NCBI GenBank assembly: GCA_030765045.1
Contig: CM060964.1
Location: forward strand, 315,612,128-315,676,127
Direction: 5' to 3'
Length of the DNA: 64,000 nt
Source: Tenodera sinensis
Lineage: Eukaryota; Arthropoda; Insecta; Mantodea; Mantidae
Position numbers and translations under genes: made by a program
Notes under the pieces: model-generated
The model's database searches: none
Seen by the model: the letters and a program-made list of their open reading frames with translations, nothing else
What the model was told of the DNA's origin: nothing
Part shown: positions 1 through 12,474 of the stretch, piece after piece
Layout: each line of letters opens with the position of its first letter
Numbering within the stretch: the first letter of the stretch is position 1

Positions 1-173
1 GCTGACCATGGTTTTTGTTTCAGTTTGATTTTTTGAGTCACTTTTTTTATATTCACCTTCACTTTAAAATGTTGGAAAAAACAAATATTTTCAAGATCAT
101 TCGATCTCATCCTCAGCAATTGGGTGACAGCCACAGGAGAAAATTAATACCCTTTAGCATTGTTAATGCACCC

Positions 174-2050
174 CAGTGGCGGTTATTCAGGTGAAGCAGG
201 TGAAGAGGTTTTCACCTGAAAATAGCAGTATTCTATTTTTGTTAATGTTGGCATTATTACTTTCATTCTAACAGTTTAGTCCCAAATTTCAACTGCTAGC
301 AGCTGTAGCAGGGTCAGTGACCAACCCTTCTTTTGTTTGGAACTTACAGCCTGGCAACCGGCAGGGAAAATTGGTGGGAACGCGCCCTCTGATCGGTTAC
401 AAGGACAAGTGCAAAAGTCACAGTTACGGAAGAAACTACTGCACTAAACAGCTTGGTTGCCATGGCAACATGACGTCACGAAACGATGAACTACGGGGAA
501 ATAACACGGGCATGCACATGTTTCGAGCAAACAAGAAATATTTTCACTTGGGCAGAGGCACAGAACACGGTAGAGGGGATGGTTTCTGTTTTCACGCGCT
601 CAGAAGATAGTATTCGTTTACCTCGAGGAAGAACTGGCGGTAAACTTAAAACGTAGTGTTTTAGACAACTGTGAACGGTAGGTATAATTTACGAGTTTGC
701 TAGACTCCAGTACTTTTAATATTTAAATTACGGAATATAACTCTTTTGTTATGAATCCAGTGAACCATATAGTTTGCAATTTGCTAGAAACCCCATTTTC
801 CAGGTGGAAAGATGAGGACAAGAAGGATGTTTTAAACTTTGGGCGGCCCACTGATATCATTGATGTAGCCCTTACAAGAGAGGATAAGAAAATAAGGAAG
901 ACTTATTAAATTCAAAAGCTCTTGGCTCGATAACTATTTTTGGTTATGCAGTAGCCGTAGTTTGCAATCGCTATTCTGTTGGCCTTGTTTACTTTTCAGC
1001 AACAAAAGTAACGTGTGGGACAAAGAAAGATTCACAGATTTCATTAATATAACCCGTTCTCTTCACAAGCACAATGATTCGGCGGGACATTTAAAAGTAA
1101 ATTACAACTAAACGCTTTTGAAAAAAAAAAAAATAGAAACACAATGGTTGACGCTCTTCGGGAAAACAGCAGACCTTTTCATGTGCGTTTCAATGGAAAC
1201 GTGGCATTAAATAGGCTTTTCCTGTAGTTGATTATTAAAGCAATATTGTATTTAGGTAAACAAGAGCTTGCATTCTGAGGTCATGATGAGAGTGCGCTTT
1301 CGCTAAGTCGGGGAAATTTCAAGGAGCTTGTGTACTGAAACTCCATTAGAAATCTAAAACCACTATAGTAAAATTAAAAGTATATTCAGCGGTGATTCTA
1401 AATCTATACAAAATGAGGTGATTGGATGTATTTTGGAATACTTAAAAACCTGAAATTAATGTCTCAGACTTTTTTTTTTTCTTCTTCTGTTGAAGTTGAC
1501 GACACTACAGATATTTGTCAATAGTCTCAGTGCTCTATCATTGTAAGATACGTGAATACAGAGAGCACATTGGTTGAACGATTTTTCGGATTTCATGATG
1601 TGAGTGTTGACAGGTCCGCAGAAACATTGTTCCTTTTGCTGCATGGTGTTCTTAAAGAATTTAATTATGAACGTCAATTAGTTGCACAATGTTACGATGG
1701 AGCGAGTGTTATGTCAGGACATTTGAATGGACTTCAAAAAAGAATCAAGAACAATGCTCCTCAGGCAGTTTTTGTACATTGTTTGGCTCACTGTTTAAAT
1801 TTTATTTTAAAACAAAACTGTATATATTTGCATCTGCCATGTTTATTTCTCTCACTTATTACGCGAACTGTCATATGTATTGGACCAAAATAAATCATAG
1901 TGTGACAGACAGTTTCTTTTGTGTATAGCTCCATTGTATACTAAAAGCTTGGTAAAAAATGTTGGACCGTGGTACACCGGCTTTGCATTGTATTTTCAGC
2001 ATGCTTAAGTGAACTTCTTCACCTATTTTGTAAGGCACGAGCCGCCACTG
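174..2050 (+). mobile_element. hAT DNA transposon, degenerate
   Basis: The ends are inverted repeats: the left end begins CAGTGGCGGTT and the right end, read on the other strand, begins CAGTGGCGGCTCGTG; both continue into a related AGGTGAAGA-rich stretch. Identical 8-bp copies of ATGCACCC flank it at 166-173 and 2051-2058. Eight-base duplications and CAGTGGCGG-type ends are typical of the hAT superfamily. Inside lies a decayed hAT transposase of the ZMYM1/DUF4371-like type. At 1.9 kb it is shorter than a complete hAT of this kind and lacks the C-terminal dimerisation part. Confidence 0.9.
751..1860 (+). pseudogene. hAT transposase relic (ZMYM1/DUF4371-like)
   Basis: Three collinear blocks survive. 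The first (751-905) starts MNPVNHIVCNLLETPF and ends at a stop. The second (about 915-1090, another frame) contains FCWPCLLFS, a hallmark of the N-terminal zinc-binding part of this family. The third (about 1495-1860) contains VDDTTDI, the first catalytic Asp region of the hAT RNase H fold, then LVERFFGFHDVS, QCYDGASVMSG with the second catalytic Asp, and FVHCLAHCLNF. Stops and frame changes separate the blocks, and the helical insertion domain and final catalytic Glu are missing. It cannot encode an active enzyme; homologous intact copies elsewhere would have driven mobility. Confidence 0.85.
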
Positions 2051-2058
2051 ATGCACCC

Positions 2059-4899
2059 AAATGACTGTTCATCACAGTATAGTCAGTATTTTACTATGAC
2101 AAACTCTTGATCAAGAACGGCGCACAGCCATGAAGTCACTTTTTATCAAAATTCTGTTTCTGCTTCAGTTACGTAGAGCTTCAGCTATATAAGTTTACTA
2201 TAAAAAAAAGATTGTCAACAGTATAAGCATTTTAGAAACAATTATGATATCATTTGCTGAATGACTTATTGCTGAAATAAGATGAGCATTTATGTCTCTT
2301 TAAATTTAAAAAACACTTTCATGTTTCTATTTCAAAGTTTGATTTGATTTGTACAAAGATGAAGGCAGATTTATTGTTATTTTCCTAACTTTATAGTTTT
2401 AGTTCTTTTGTTCCTTTAATGAGTAGATTTTTTACTAAATTCTTTGTAAGAATATCTTTCCTCTGAATTTACAATGCACAGTAGGTTGCACCTTTTTCTA
2501 CCTTAGGGTTTACATTTAAAGATTCAGAGAAGCAGTCTTCTTCACTCCATAACCTGGATACTGGTTCTTGTTTAAAGATTCCCACTGTATGTATTTTCTT
2601 AAATACAATTTCCATTAATAGCACAGTTATTAGGTTTATTAGGGATTTATTCAAGTTTTAGTACATCTTCAGTAAGCAAGGAGGACATTTTGCTTATCAT
2701 TCACTTACTGTGCTTGCATTCTTCTGTTAAACCCATTGCCTTTGGTGGGTCTGACTAATTTACTCAGCAATGGTTCTTCAAATAATATTTAAAAGGATGT
2801 CATAAACTGATTCTGGTCCAGTGAACATTGAGCAGGTCCTCTCCTTGGGGTACCTGTTTTTCATTGTCTAAAACCTGTATGTCAAAGGCACCCAACCAAT
2901 GTTTGTGCTCAGTTGCCTCATTCATGTGACATGCAGCCATGCTACTTTAAGTGAGTGTACAATCTTATGTGAACTCTTATCTCATAATAATGCTGGAAGT
3001 GTCATCCTTCCTGAGTTACACAGGCATTGTATCTGGTAACTACTTTTTGGCTGACACAAGTGAGTTCTGCCACTGTAATGTTTTCTATCAGTTCCTCCAA
3101 TGTGTGCGGATTTGTTCAATACACTTTTTCTTTCAGTGTATCCCACAAGTAAACCCTACTTGTGCTAACTTTGTGAGTGATTTATTCAGTGACCGTTCAA
3201 GATTCAAACCAATGTCATCTAGCTTTCTCTTTGTTAAAACTCTTCATTTGCATGAATGTTTTCTATTGACCACTGAGCCAGGAATTTCAAATTTACTTAC
3301 AATTACATGAATCTATGCTAGTAAAGAGGCATTTCACCAGGAAATTGCTGAACAAATGCATTGCTTACTCCAAAACTGCAGCTAATGTATTGGAGATACA
3401 CCACATTACGCCAGCCAGAAAATGGTTACCAGAACAACACCTGTATAACTCAGGAAGGATGACACTTTCTGCATAATTATAAGGTAAGAGTTCATGTAAG
3501 ATTGCATACACGCTTAAAGCAGTGCAGCTGCACGCACATACATTCAGCTGAGTTAACTGCCGTTGTGGAGAGCACAAACACTGTGCGTATGGTCTTAGTT
3601 TATAGGGGAGATCCGTTGCAATTTGGTACCTCCACATCCATATAACATTGAGCCAACCATTAGCTCTCCCTCTCACAGAATATTATTACATTGCCACACA
3701 AAAAATAACCTAACTAGTGGCTCTTGCTGGCAACAGATAGCCCTTGTGGAGCAGCACGGTGATGCAGCTGCCTGCATGACCTCTCCTGGAAGCCTCCAGT
3801 GGTGTGGCCAGCGACAAAGAAGAAACAGGTAGTTTGCTCCTAGTGGACAAGCAGGCAACTTCATGTTCTGAGCTCCGAATGGAAACGAGGTACAGGTTTA
3901 GTTCTCTGCTTAGTCAAAATCTCCTTCATTCAACATTGATTGAGCGTAAGTAAACCTAAATCCTTTCATTGTCGAACTGGCAGTAACCGTGCAAGATTCA
4001 GGCGAGGCTAATTCATATACAGCAATATCAGTGACCAGCAAATTATTATACAAAGTACATATTTTCAGATGTGATATAGATATTGTGCTAACCACATTCA
4101 AAATAGATACAAAATATTAATGCTTGTATTTTCAGTTTATTGGCAAGCAATACAGTTGTTCCAAGTTAAGAATTTACTTTACTCACACATAACCCGATCT
4201 TTCCTTTTAAGCCAGTAAGAATCCCTGTAAATGGTAGACCACAATCTCTGTGGATTTATACTAAAAAGCAGTTTAACTATTCATATGGGTTTCAGCTAAC
4301 TTTCAATACGACACATATATTCAATCTCTTTGAAATAGCAGGAGTGGGCAGTTGTCATAAATCATAGCAGAGATTATTTAATAGCAGTTATGCTGAAATA
4401 AGAATTTAACTTTGTTATAAAAACAACCATTACAAAATCCTACCTAGAATCTGTAAAAGGTACACATTAGACTCCCAACAATACAATGCATTTTGTTTTG
4501 GCCCGATTTTAACAGTATATTGAATAGCTTGTACAAATATAGTTTTGGTAATACATAATCACTATCATTTCAAATAGAGGGTTACTGATTATGTTTGTTA
4601 TTTTGATATATCCTGAAGTGTTGGGACAATACCAGTTTGAATTAAAGTTTAGCAGATGAGCTCTAGCCTTGTAATCCTTTGATACACACATGGTGCCCAC
4701 ACAAATCACATTTAAAAATTTCCTGATATTCCGATTTTCCAGTAAAAAATACACTTTCTTCTGACATGCAATAACTAAAACAAATGCTTAAATGAAATTT
4801 TTACCAATGACAATTTATAAAAAGTGTTTTTAAAATGCAATTAATCTAAAAGAATATAAATGCACAAAAATATAGGTTTAACACAAATTAATTTTATAA
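2059..4899. other. no recognisable gene
   Basis: Between the hAT element and the LINE I see only short chance ORFs and AT-rich sequence. The stretch at about 3360-3900 has a more balanced base composition than its surroundings, but none of its frames resembles a known domain. It may be unique intergenic or intronic DNA or an old unrecognised repeat. Confidence 0.5.
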
Positions 4900-4919
4900 T
4901 AAAGGTATAAAATAAGAGA

Positions 4920-6953
4920 AAGTAACGCAGATTGACTTCTCAGTTGAGAAACGGAAGATTTCTTGAGCTCTATTCTCAAAAGTTGCCTAAACATTGCTGC
5001 AGGTGCCGTTACAAAAAAGTTGCGCTTTGAGAAGTACAATAAACGGCAAAGTTGTCTACATATAGGCATGATCAAATTCCAGGTGGAACACATTTCCAGA
5101 TGCAGTTCATTGCCATAACAAACAGTGTGACAGTACCAAACTCTGAGGCACCCTGTTATCCTGAACAAAAGGATTAGCAAAAATCGAGCTGATCCTTACT
5201 TGGAAAATACTGTCCTGTATAAACTCCTGAATGAACATTGGTAGACATCCGTGTATGTTCCAGGTGTACAGGGAACGTAGAATCCCTGCTTGCCAACACT
5301 TCAAGGTCAAAAAATATGCCATCAGTTTGACAGTTCATGTTAGTAGGTTGCAAGTTTCTAACCACACAATACCAGCCGTCCATTGATCATGCGTTCCATC
5401 ACTTTGCAAATGCAACTAGTGATGGAAATAGGGCAGTAACTAGAAGGAAGATGACCATCCTTTCCAGCTTTTGATGGCTTCCTGCCACTTTTCTGGAACA
5501 ACATTCTCAACCCAAACACAATTATAGACCGTGAGCAGGAATGCCTTTCCTTCAAGAGAGCTGTTGTAACATTTGTACGTGAATATCATCTGGTCCTGGT
5601 GCTGATAGTTGTAAAGATGAAAGAGAATGTTCTAACTCCACCATGGGCAAAAGGCGGTTGTAACCTACTATGTTTCCACAACAAAATGCGAAGCCTTGAG
5701 TCTTAACTGGAAGAAACTCTGGGGAGTAGTTATCCAAGCTAGACACCTGAGCAAAAGCACTGCCAAACATTTTGGCTACATTTGATGAATCAACAACAGC
5801 TCCTGTAATTGTTGTAATAAGGCCTGCAATTGGTATATGGGTCAATTTACTGGCTACATGCCTTAACTTATTCCATACAACCAAGGAAGGTGTATGATGG
5901 CTAAATGAAGCTACAAGAGTGCTCCATGATGTCCTTTTGCTATCCTTAATGACTTGCCTGGACCTAGCTAGCATTTTCTTGTATTGCATTAGGTTATCTA
6001 ATGTATGGTAACATTGAAAAGCCCTACGAGCACAAATGGCATTCTGAGATACATCCGTCCACCAAAGTATAGGAAATCAACAGGGGTGGGAAGTTGACCA
6101 TGGAATAGATTGCTCAGCAGCAGAAAGAAACCTCTCGGAGAGATGCTGTGCCAAATCATTGACTGATTTGTGCTCGTAAGCAAACACAGACAACTGGGTG
6201 TAAAGGTTCCAGTTGCCATGGTCCAAGTGCCATCTAGGCATACTCATGGAACATGCATCTTGCGCTAAGAGACTAATGGAAAGTGGTCACTAGAGTGTAA
6301 GTCAGAGAAGACGTTCCATTGTAAGGAAAGTGCCGACTGTGTTGAACAAGCTGCAAGACCAAGGTGTGAGAAACAATTGAAGGAGTATGACAGACATGTA
6401 CGCTCTCCAGTGTTGAGGAGAGCTAGGTTGTAACTGTCCATGAAATCAGCAATGAGGTTGCCTCTCGCACAAGCACGACTTGAACCCCGAAGTGGGTGAT
6501 GCACATTGAAGTCTCCCATCACCAGAATCGGTGTTGGTAACTGAGAAACTAGACCTTCTAAATATTAGGCGAGAACACATGGAACGGAGGCAAACAAATG
6601 TAACAAATGATAAAATGGATGGTTGGCAGTAGAATCCTTATGGTGACTGATTCTATATCAAGCAGTAAGGGTACAGATTCCATATATACATCACCTCTAA
6701 CAAGCATTATAGGGCCACCATGTGCTGCAATGGCCTCTTCTGGTGTAACATCACACTGCACTGGGTTGTATCACCTTTGTTGGAAAGCATCTTGTGGATA
6801 CAGCTTAGTCTCTTGCAAACATGTGACCAAAGGCTTGTTCTTATTGAGCAAAAGCTCAAGCTCTGGTCGATGTGTTCTAATACCACATATGTTCCATTGT
6901 AGGATAGCCATGCTAATATTTGCATGGGATAAGTACTCTGCGGTACTCTCCAT
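4920..6953 (-). pseudogene. LINE ORF2: endonuclease and reverse transcriptase, broken
   Basis: Starts at ATG 6953 (MESTAEYLS) and soon shows ILQWNICGIRTH and CLQETKL, the N-terminal motifs of an exonuclease-endonuclease-phosphatase domain that nicks target DNA. GDFNVHHPLRGS and LHSSDHFPL follow at 6.3-6.5 kb. The RT region runs from WNKLRHVASK (about 5.87 kb) through SYCPISITSCICKVMERM (about 5.43 kb) to VPQSLVLS and a YVDN version of the YxDD active site near 5.05 kb. Several frame changes and stops break it, and the last catalytic Asp looks changed to Asn. The product would have reverse-transcribed the element's RNA at the nicked target. Confidence 0.85.
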
Positions 6954-9170
6954 TACCCTGAAGTACGCGGTGGCTGATTCAATTTAGCCCTTTTCTTATG
7001 TCTTGGGCTAACACTCTTTTCTAAAGCTTTATCCTGCCTCTTTTTCACTGGGGTTCTTGCAGTGTGGACAGAATCCTCTAGCTCCATGTCCTCTACTGAG
7101 GATGTCTATTTCTCCATAATGAACTTCGGTTTGATTGCTTCAAACTGATTCAAAACAGTGATCAGCAAAGATGAAAGTCGCCGTCCAATCCTGAAGATTC
7201 CACAGATGAGGATCTTCGAGATGTTCTTGGACTCTTTTTTACTTTCTCTACTGGGAAGTAGGGGAAGTATTGTATTCCACCCAAAAATTCGATGTCGAGA
7301 TTTCACCGGAAATATATGTTTTGAGGCCCCCTGAAATCCAAAAAAAGCATTTTTAGAAAAAGGTCTGTGTGTGTGTCTGTGTGTCAGTCTGTGGACAGCA
7401 TAACTCAAAAATGAAAAGTCAGTTAAAAACCAAAGTTGGTAGTCAAGTTTAATATCTTTCAAGGATGCAACATGAAGATTTTTGAAGAGAATTGCTCCAC
7501 CCTAAACTACCCTTTACATGGAAAATTTTTCGAAAATTTTGATTTTCTTGAAAATGGCTGTAATGATTTTGATTAAAATGCCATATGTTTGAGATATTTT
7601 TATGACAAATGAAATGTATATCTTGAATTTTCTGGCTATAGCCCTTGAAGGCCTATTTACTCTGGATGACACTTGCATAACTGGCAAACCGCAAGAGATA
7701 GACCAAATCTTCTGTACAAAAAAATCTTGCTAAAACACACAATTTATGTCTGAATAAAGCTTTTGTAGAGTGAACCATTTCAGAGATATTCCTTGCTATG
7801 TGTGTGAGTTTCGGAAAACTTAGAACTTTCGTGAAATGGATCGTTGTTCATTTTTTTATATGTTAATGTGCAAACACAACAGAATCTCAAAGCTTTAAAA
7901 CATTTGACTATCGCACAAAGCCTACTGCATTACCCTTGCACCTACAAGGAAATAAGGAATAAGATAATTTGTACAAATGTTTATCTTAACTAACACGAAG
8001 AAGATATAGGAATAAGAGTTTGTAAGAATGGTTAGTAAAAGAGTAGAGAAAGTTATGTGAGTGCAGCACATCAGATTTTTCCCTTAGTTTTACTGCGAGC
8101 ATTCTCATTACTAACTTTCAGGATGTTGGATCTGTTGTAATTAGTCTTGAACTTCTTCAGTAAAGCATCACATACTATGGCCTTGACAGACTTATGTGTA
8201 GAGGTTAACACTTTTGTTGGAGAACTAGCATAAGTTCTCAGTTCATTTATGGTTCTTGTTGAGGTTGATACGGGCTTAGGCGACAATGTTAAATGCTTTA
8301 GATGTGGGTTAGCCTGTCTTGACAAACTTGTCTGAACATGTGGCCCATTTTATCCCTAGTTTGATTTCCAATTTCCCATTGTGGTACTGGTTTGTCTGTA
8401 ACCGAGCTATAGGTACCGGCCCTCAGGACAGAGGTTGGTGCAAGCATAAGAGTTTTCTGGTTTCCAAGCACACCTTCTCCCTAACCTGGACCTCTTGGAT
8501 GGCTGTTTCCTCCATCAAACGGGGGTATTCTTGGGAACTAGATGGATGTTCACAGCTGCAGTTAACACAACTGGGAGGTGTTGTACATGCATCGTCACGT
8601 GTGATGCCTCCACAGTTGACGCAGGAAGCATCACCATTACAAAAACTGCTCGTCTGCCCAAAGCGCTGACACATTGGAGCAGGTTTGGCATACATGACCT
8701 AACTTCAGTGGCCTCACCCTGCATTGATCCTTTGTGGGAGATCTACCCAATCAAAGATAAGCAACAGGGTACTTGTGGGCAAGTATTTGCCACACTCTTT
8801 CCGTTGAACTTCATACACAAATGTCACACATTGTTCTAAGTTCACCTGAATCAGCTCATTGGACGAGTGTTTATCACACCATGCGAGTGTGTCTGTACAT
8901 CTCTATTTGAACCAGACAGCTGGCTAACAAACTGGTTTTTACTATCTTGGCTGCTTGGGATGTTGAATTTGCTTTGAGCAGGAGCATGTCAATTTGCGAT
9001 CTAGAGCAATTTTTCACTGGGCCAGCTATTTTGGCAAGTCCCTTCTGGACCATAAATGGATTCATCAAAGTAAATTTCCGTCCTTCCTCTGTTCTAGTAA
9101 TTACCAAAGAGCGAGGACCATTCAACTCAGCTACTTCCTTTATATTTAACTTCGCATATTTTTTGTGCTA
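6953..9170 (-). pseudogene. LINE ORF1 (gag-like RNA-binding protein), broken
   Basis: The N-terminal block (about 9125-8874) shows RSLVITRTEEGRKF and VQKGLAKIAGPVKNC, matching the better-kept copy at 21.4-21.7 kb. The middle block (8.7-8.4 kb) has cysteine-rich CCHC-like knuckles (CQRFGQTSSFC, CVNCGG). A basic C-terminal tail ends PPRTSG just before the stop. The end of the ORF is separated from the rest by about 950 bp of unrelated sequence. ORF1 of this LINE class coats the RNA in the retrotransposition particle. The stop codon overlaps the ORF2 start as TAATG. Confidence 0.75.
7100..8065. other. unassigned insertion inside LINE ORF1
   Basis: This block separates the basic tail of ORF1 (7.1-6.95 kb) from its body (above 8.07 kb). 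It contains a TG-rich patch (about 7360-7390) and no coding similarity that I recognise. Clear terminal repeats were not found, so I cannot say whether it is an inserted repeat or old rearranged DNA. Confidence 0.4.
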
Positions 9171-10379
9171 TGGTGCATTAATCCTCCACCATTGCAAATT
9201 TCTCTGATGACATGCTCACTTCCTGGGTGCCACTCCAGCTTAGGTGAGAGGCCTGGCCTGGACCTTGTTCACTCTAGGTAATGTGTCCCAGTGTATAGAC
9301 AGAGGGACACAGTCACCTTCAGGAGTGCATCAGCCCATGCAAAGGCCGCTCCCTGGGACTGACCTTTATCAGCAGATACAAACACAAGTCCTATATGATA
9401 CCCAAGGACTGGGAATTATGTGGTTACCCAGTTATCCTTTGCATCTCCCAATCCATCAACAATCTGCGTGAAAGGTATCCATCAGACTGTGTTCAGGCAG
9501 GTAATGTAGGAGGTCAAACACATATGAATCATTCCACATCAAATCACACAAAATATGGTAAAAATTGACCTTAATATCTCAGATTTTCTTGAAAATATTT
9601 TAAGGAGTTTTGGAACAAAATACATTTGACAAGTGTTTCTTCGTTTAATAAAAAAAATTATTTTGGCAGATATTAACTTGTCCCAAAAATCATGCGCTTC
9701 TCATCCTTCAATCAATCATACCTCCGATTGTAATCAAATTACTTGATCTTTGGCTCAAACTAAAGATAAATTGCAGTCTTATGTGAGGTATTTATTAGAA
9801 AATTTTATTATTAATACTATTATATTTTATATGATTCAATTTTTAAAGTTAGATATAAAATAAACTCGGCCATTTAAAAATCTGGAAAAAACTAAAAATA
9901 CACTGAAGGTTACTCAATATTCTCAGGAAAAATCAGACTGGAGTCTCTAATAGTTCAGTTGTAATTAAATTACTTACAAATCAGTGCAGCGGAGTCATGT
10001 AACAGCGGTGATGGCTACCGTAAACTTGCACAATCGGCACCTTACATTCCGGCAACTGTTGACTGCTTGAGGTCCCATGAACGTTGCAACAGTACAATAA
10101 GGAGAACACTGCTAGCTTACACTATTAGCATCCTCAAAATGATTTTAAAACATTTATTTTAAACTAATGTTTCCAAACAATACAAAACTTCAAGTTTCTA
10201 CTCGTCTACCTCCTTCTTCGAAAGAAAATTGTTTCACTAAAGTTTCAGTTTTTGACAAAGGAATGAAGGAGTGTAATTTTTAAGTACCAGTTACTGGTTT
10301 AAGATTTTGATATCAGGCCTGCAAATTTTTAGAGTGCATTTTATGCTTGTTCAAACAACAAAATAAAAATGATATATTA

Positions 10380-12474
10380 GAAATATTTTTTTGAGCCCAA
10401 TCAAACAGTTCTTTTGGTGTTGTTATAGGATCTTGACCATGTTGTAGGCTGGCTCTAGTAGCAAGTCTCTTAAGAGTTCCTCCTATGCCATCACAAGGAC
10501 TTTTACCGTGTGATGTTGCAAAGAAGTGTCATTCAGCACTAATTTTATAATCATCTTTATGTAAGCAAACTTTTTGAATTTTTGTTGTTTGTTTTTTGTT
10601 TTGTTTTTATATTGTACACTAGAGCTATCGGAAACGTAGATAACTTTCTTTATATTTTTTAATTTCTGCTTTAAGAGACTGACTGCTTCGGATTGAAAAA
10701 GATGAAAGGAATCTGTGTCATGCTTCAAATTTTCAGAGATAGATACAATATTTTTATGACAAATTTCTGAGTTTTCTTTAAAATACACTGAAAATGGGTG
10801 TATTGTAGCTTAGCAGTTGTTCCAATGCACTTTGTATAATGACAGAGTAATTTTCAGAATAATCTGCTATAACAAATTTCCAGGTTGTAAATTATCTTTG
10901 CATTTCACCAAAAACTGACTTTGTTGACAAGCTATGAAAACGTGTGGCAATAATGAAATAAGTTTGACAAGTTCTCTAAAAAGTCATTAGTTGAAGACTG
11001 GAGCCTTTCCAAATGAGTGTGATCTAATGTAATCCATTGTTTTTATTTTACATGTTTACTGTCTTGGGGTCAAACTGCTGTTAAATGTGTTTAATTATAT
11101 TGTCAGGACCTGGACAACTTGAGCATTGTTTAAGATAACAATGATGCAAGGGTGGATTACAGATAATATGTGATAATGTATCTTTATAGTTCTTGATAAC
11201 TATGTTTGAACTTTATGTTAAAAGTGGGATGTTTGCACCATCTATAAGTAATTTAACATTTTCATGATGGGCGCAAACACAAACACAATGTTTGAGAGGT
11301 AGAATGGAACTTGAAAATTCAATGCTGGGATTTGAACCACAGACCCTCCGCTTACCAAGTGTATCCTCTAACCATTAAGCTACTGTGACAACCTGCCAGA
11401 ATGACACTGAATTCCCAAGCCAGTTCGCATTTTTTCCAGTAAACCACAAAGACCACACACGGTTTGTGTGTTTAAAAATACCAACAGTAAGTTTGTTGGC
11501 ATAAATAAAAATAACAAACACAATGTGTTCCATTAGTCCCTAGCATTAGTCCCTTTTGGTCTCAGTTCTGCAAATTTGGAAAAACTTATTTTTACTACTG
11601 GATATTTGCCCTTTAAGCACCTGTAGGTTTCCTTAAGGTACTTAAAATTAATCTTTTCTGTTTATCAACTTTTTGACCTCCCTCTCTCACACTAACAAAA
11701 TTCTTATTTTCCTGGCATTACCCTACTAATTTTGTATGATTTGTAGAATTCCAACACCTTTGTTACTTATGACTGTTCTAAAGATTTACCGATTTTAATA
11801 CCAGGAGTGGATAAAATACCGTTTTATTTAGCCAGTCTTTTTGCCACTCCTATCATACGATCTGACGCTTCAAAATGCTGTTTAATTTTATTGTATGACC
11901 AATCTTCAAAAATGGTTAAAATTTTAACTTTTAATGTTTTATCATCTGTTGTGCAGAAGGATTCAATTAATTTTGTAATAATATTATTGTCTGATTTTTC
12001 AGTGGACGGTGCTGCACTATCCTCAACATGAAAAATTTTCTTTGCTAGGGAACCTGTCACCTTCTGAAGCTTTCCTCGACGATATCGCTTTGGTATTACT
12101 TTTCTTTTTTTGATAGGGGATTCGCCTATTGAAACTAAACTCTTATTAATATCCTCAATATTATCAACATCTTGCACAGACACAGAACTACCCAAAGAAT
12201 TTTCACTTTCTTCATTTGCGTGGCATTCACTTGATGTATGTTTATCACAAGAACCACAGGCTTCAGATAACGGTTCATTTGACGTAGAATGAAGTTTATG
12301 CAATTTTATTCGACATGAATTGCATATTCACATATCCGGAGACTCCGTTAAATTTAGTTTTGCCAATAAACCAAGATTTAAGCATCTTAGATTGGTTTTC
12401 TTAAAACACTGCTTAAGAAGATTAAAAGGATTTAAACATTTGTCATATCTTATGTGATGTTCACTGCCACTCAT
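10380..12474 (-). pseudogene. putative transposase, RNase H-like fold, broken
   Basis: Starts at ATG 12474 (MSGSEHHIRYDKCLNPF) with an N-terminal Cys-rich region (CLNPF, later ICNSCRIKLH). A 159-codon open stretch (12303-11824) has an acidic and basic linker followed by SPIKKRKV and LAKKIF. The middle part, EVLEFYKS-like in broken frame, continues to about 11.54 kb, where a SINE interrupts it. The distal part (10788-10483) has HDTDSFHLFQ and VIYVSDSSSVQYKNK, resembling a catalytic Asp motif. Stops and frame changes are many. The same architecture occurs in the gene at 25.2/33.5-34.9 kb. The position inside an element with terminal repeats argues that it is a transposase; I do not know the superfamily name. 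Confidence 0.65.
11292..11513 (-). mobile_element. tRNA-derived SINE (family S2)
   Basis: On the minus strand it begins with a tRNA-like head: box A-like TAGCTTAATGGTTAGAG and box B-like GGTTCAAATCCC. It is flanked by 13-bp direct repeats ACAAACACAATGT (11279-11291 and 11514-11526). Related copies are at about 17.68-17.87 and 39.65-39.83 kb. It interrupts the transposase gene of the surrounding DNA transposon. Confidence 0.75.

Larger units (their letters stand above)
4900..9520 (-). mobile_element. Jockey/I-type non-LTR retrotransposon (LINE), 3' truncated
   Basis: Read on the minus strand this is a two-ORF LINE: 5' leader (9.52-9.17 kb, continued beyond an inserted transposon at 13.53-13.17 kb), ORF1 with nucleic-acid-binding cysteine motifs, and ORF2 with an apurinic-type endonuclease and a reverse transcriptase. 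ORF1 and ORF2 overlap in the order TAATG. A second copy of the leader and ORF1 N-terminus is at 21.07-22.4 kb. The 3' end stops soon after the RT catalytic motif, so the thumb and downstream parts are missing. A block without similarity (7.1-8.06 kb) interrupts the end of ORF1. Confidence 0.85.

Noticed and set aside
317..610. 97-codon ORF on the plus strand
   Set aside because: It lies in the 5' non-coding part of the hAT element, has no domain resemblance, and ORFs of this length are expected by chance in the less AT-rich stretch.
2951..3310. 119-codon plus-strand ORF as a membrane protein
   Set aside because: Hydrophobic and Cys/Phe-rich as expected from AT/T-rich random sequence; no start context, splice sites or similarity.
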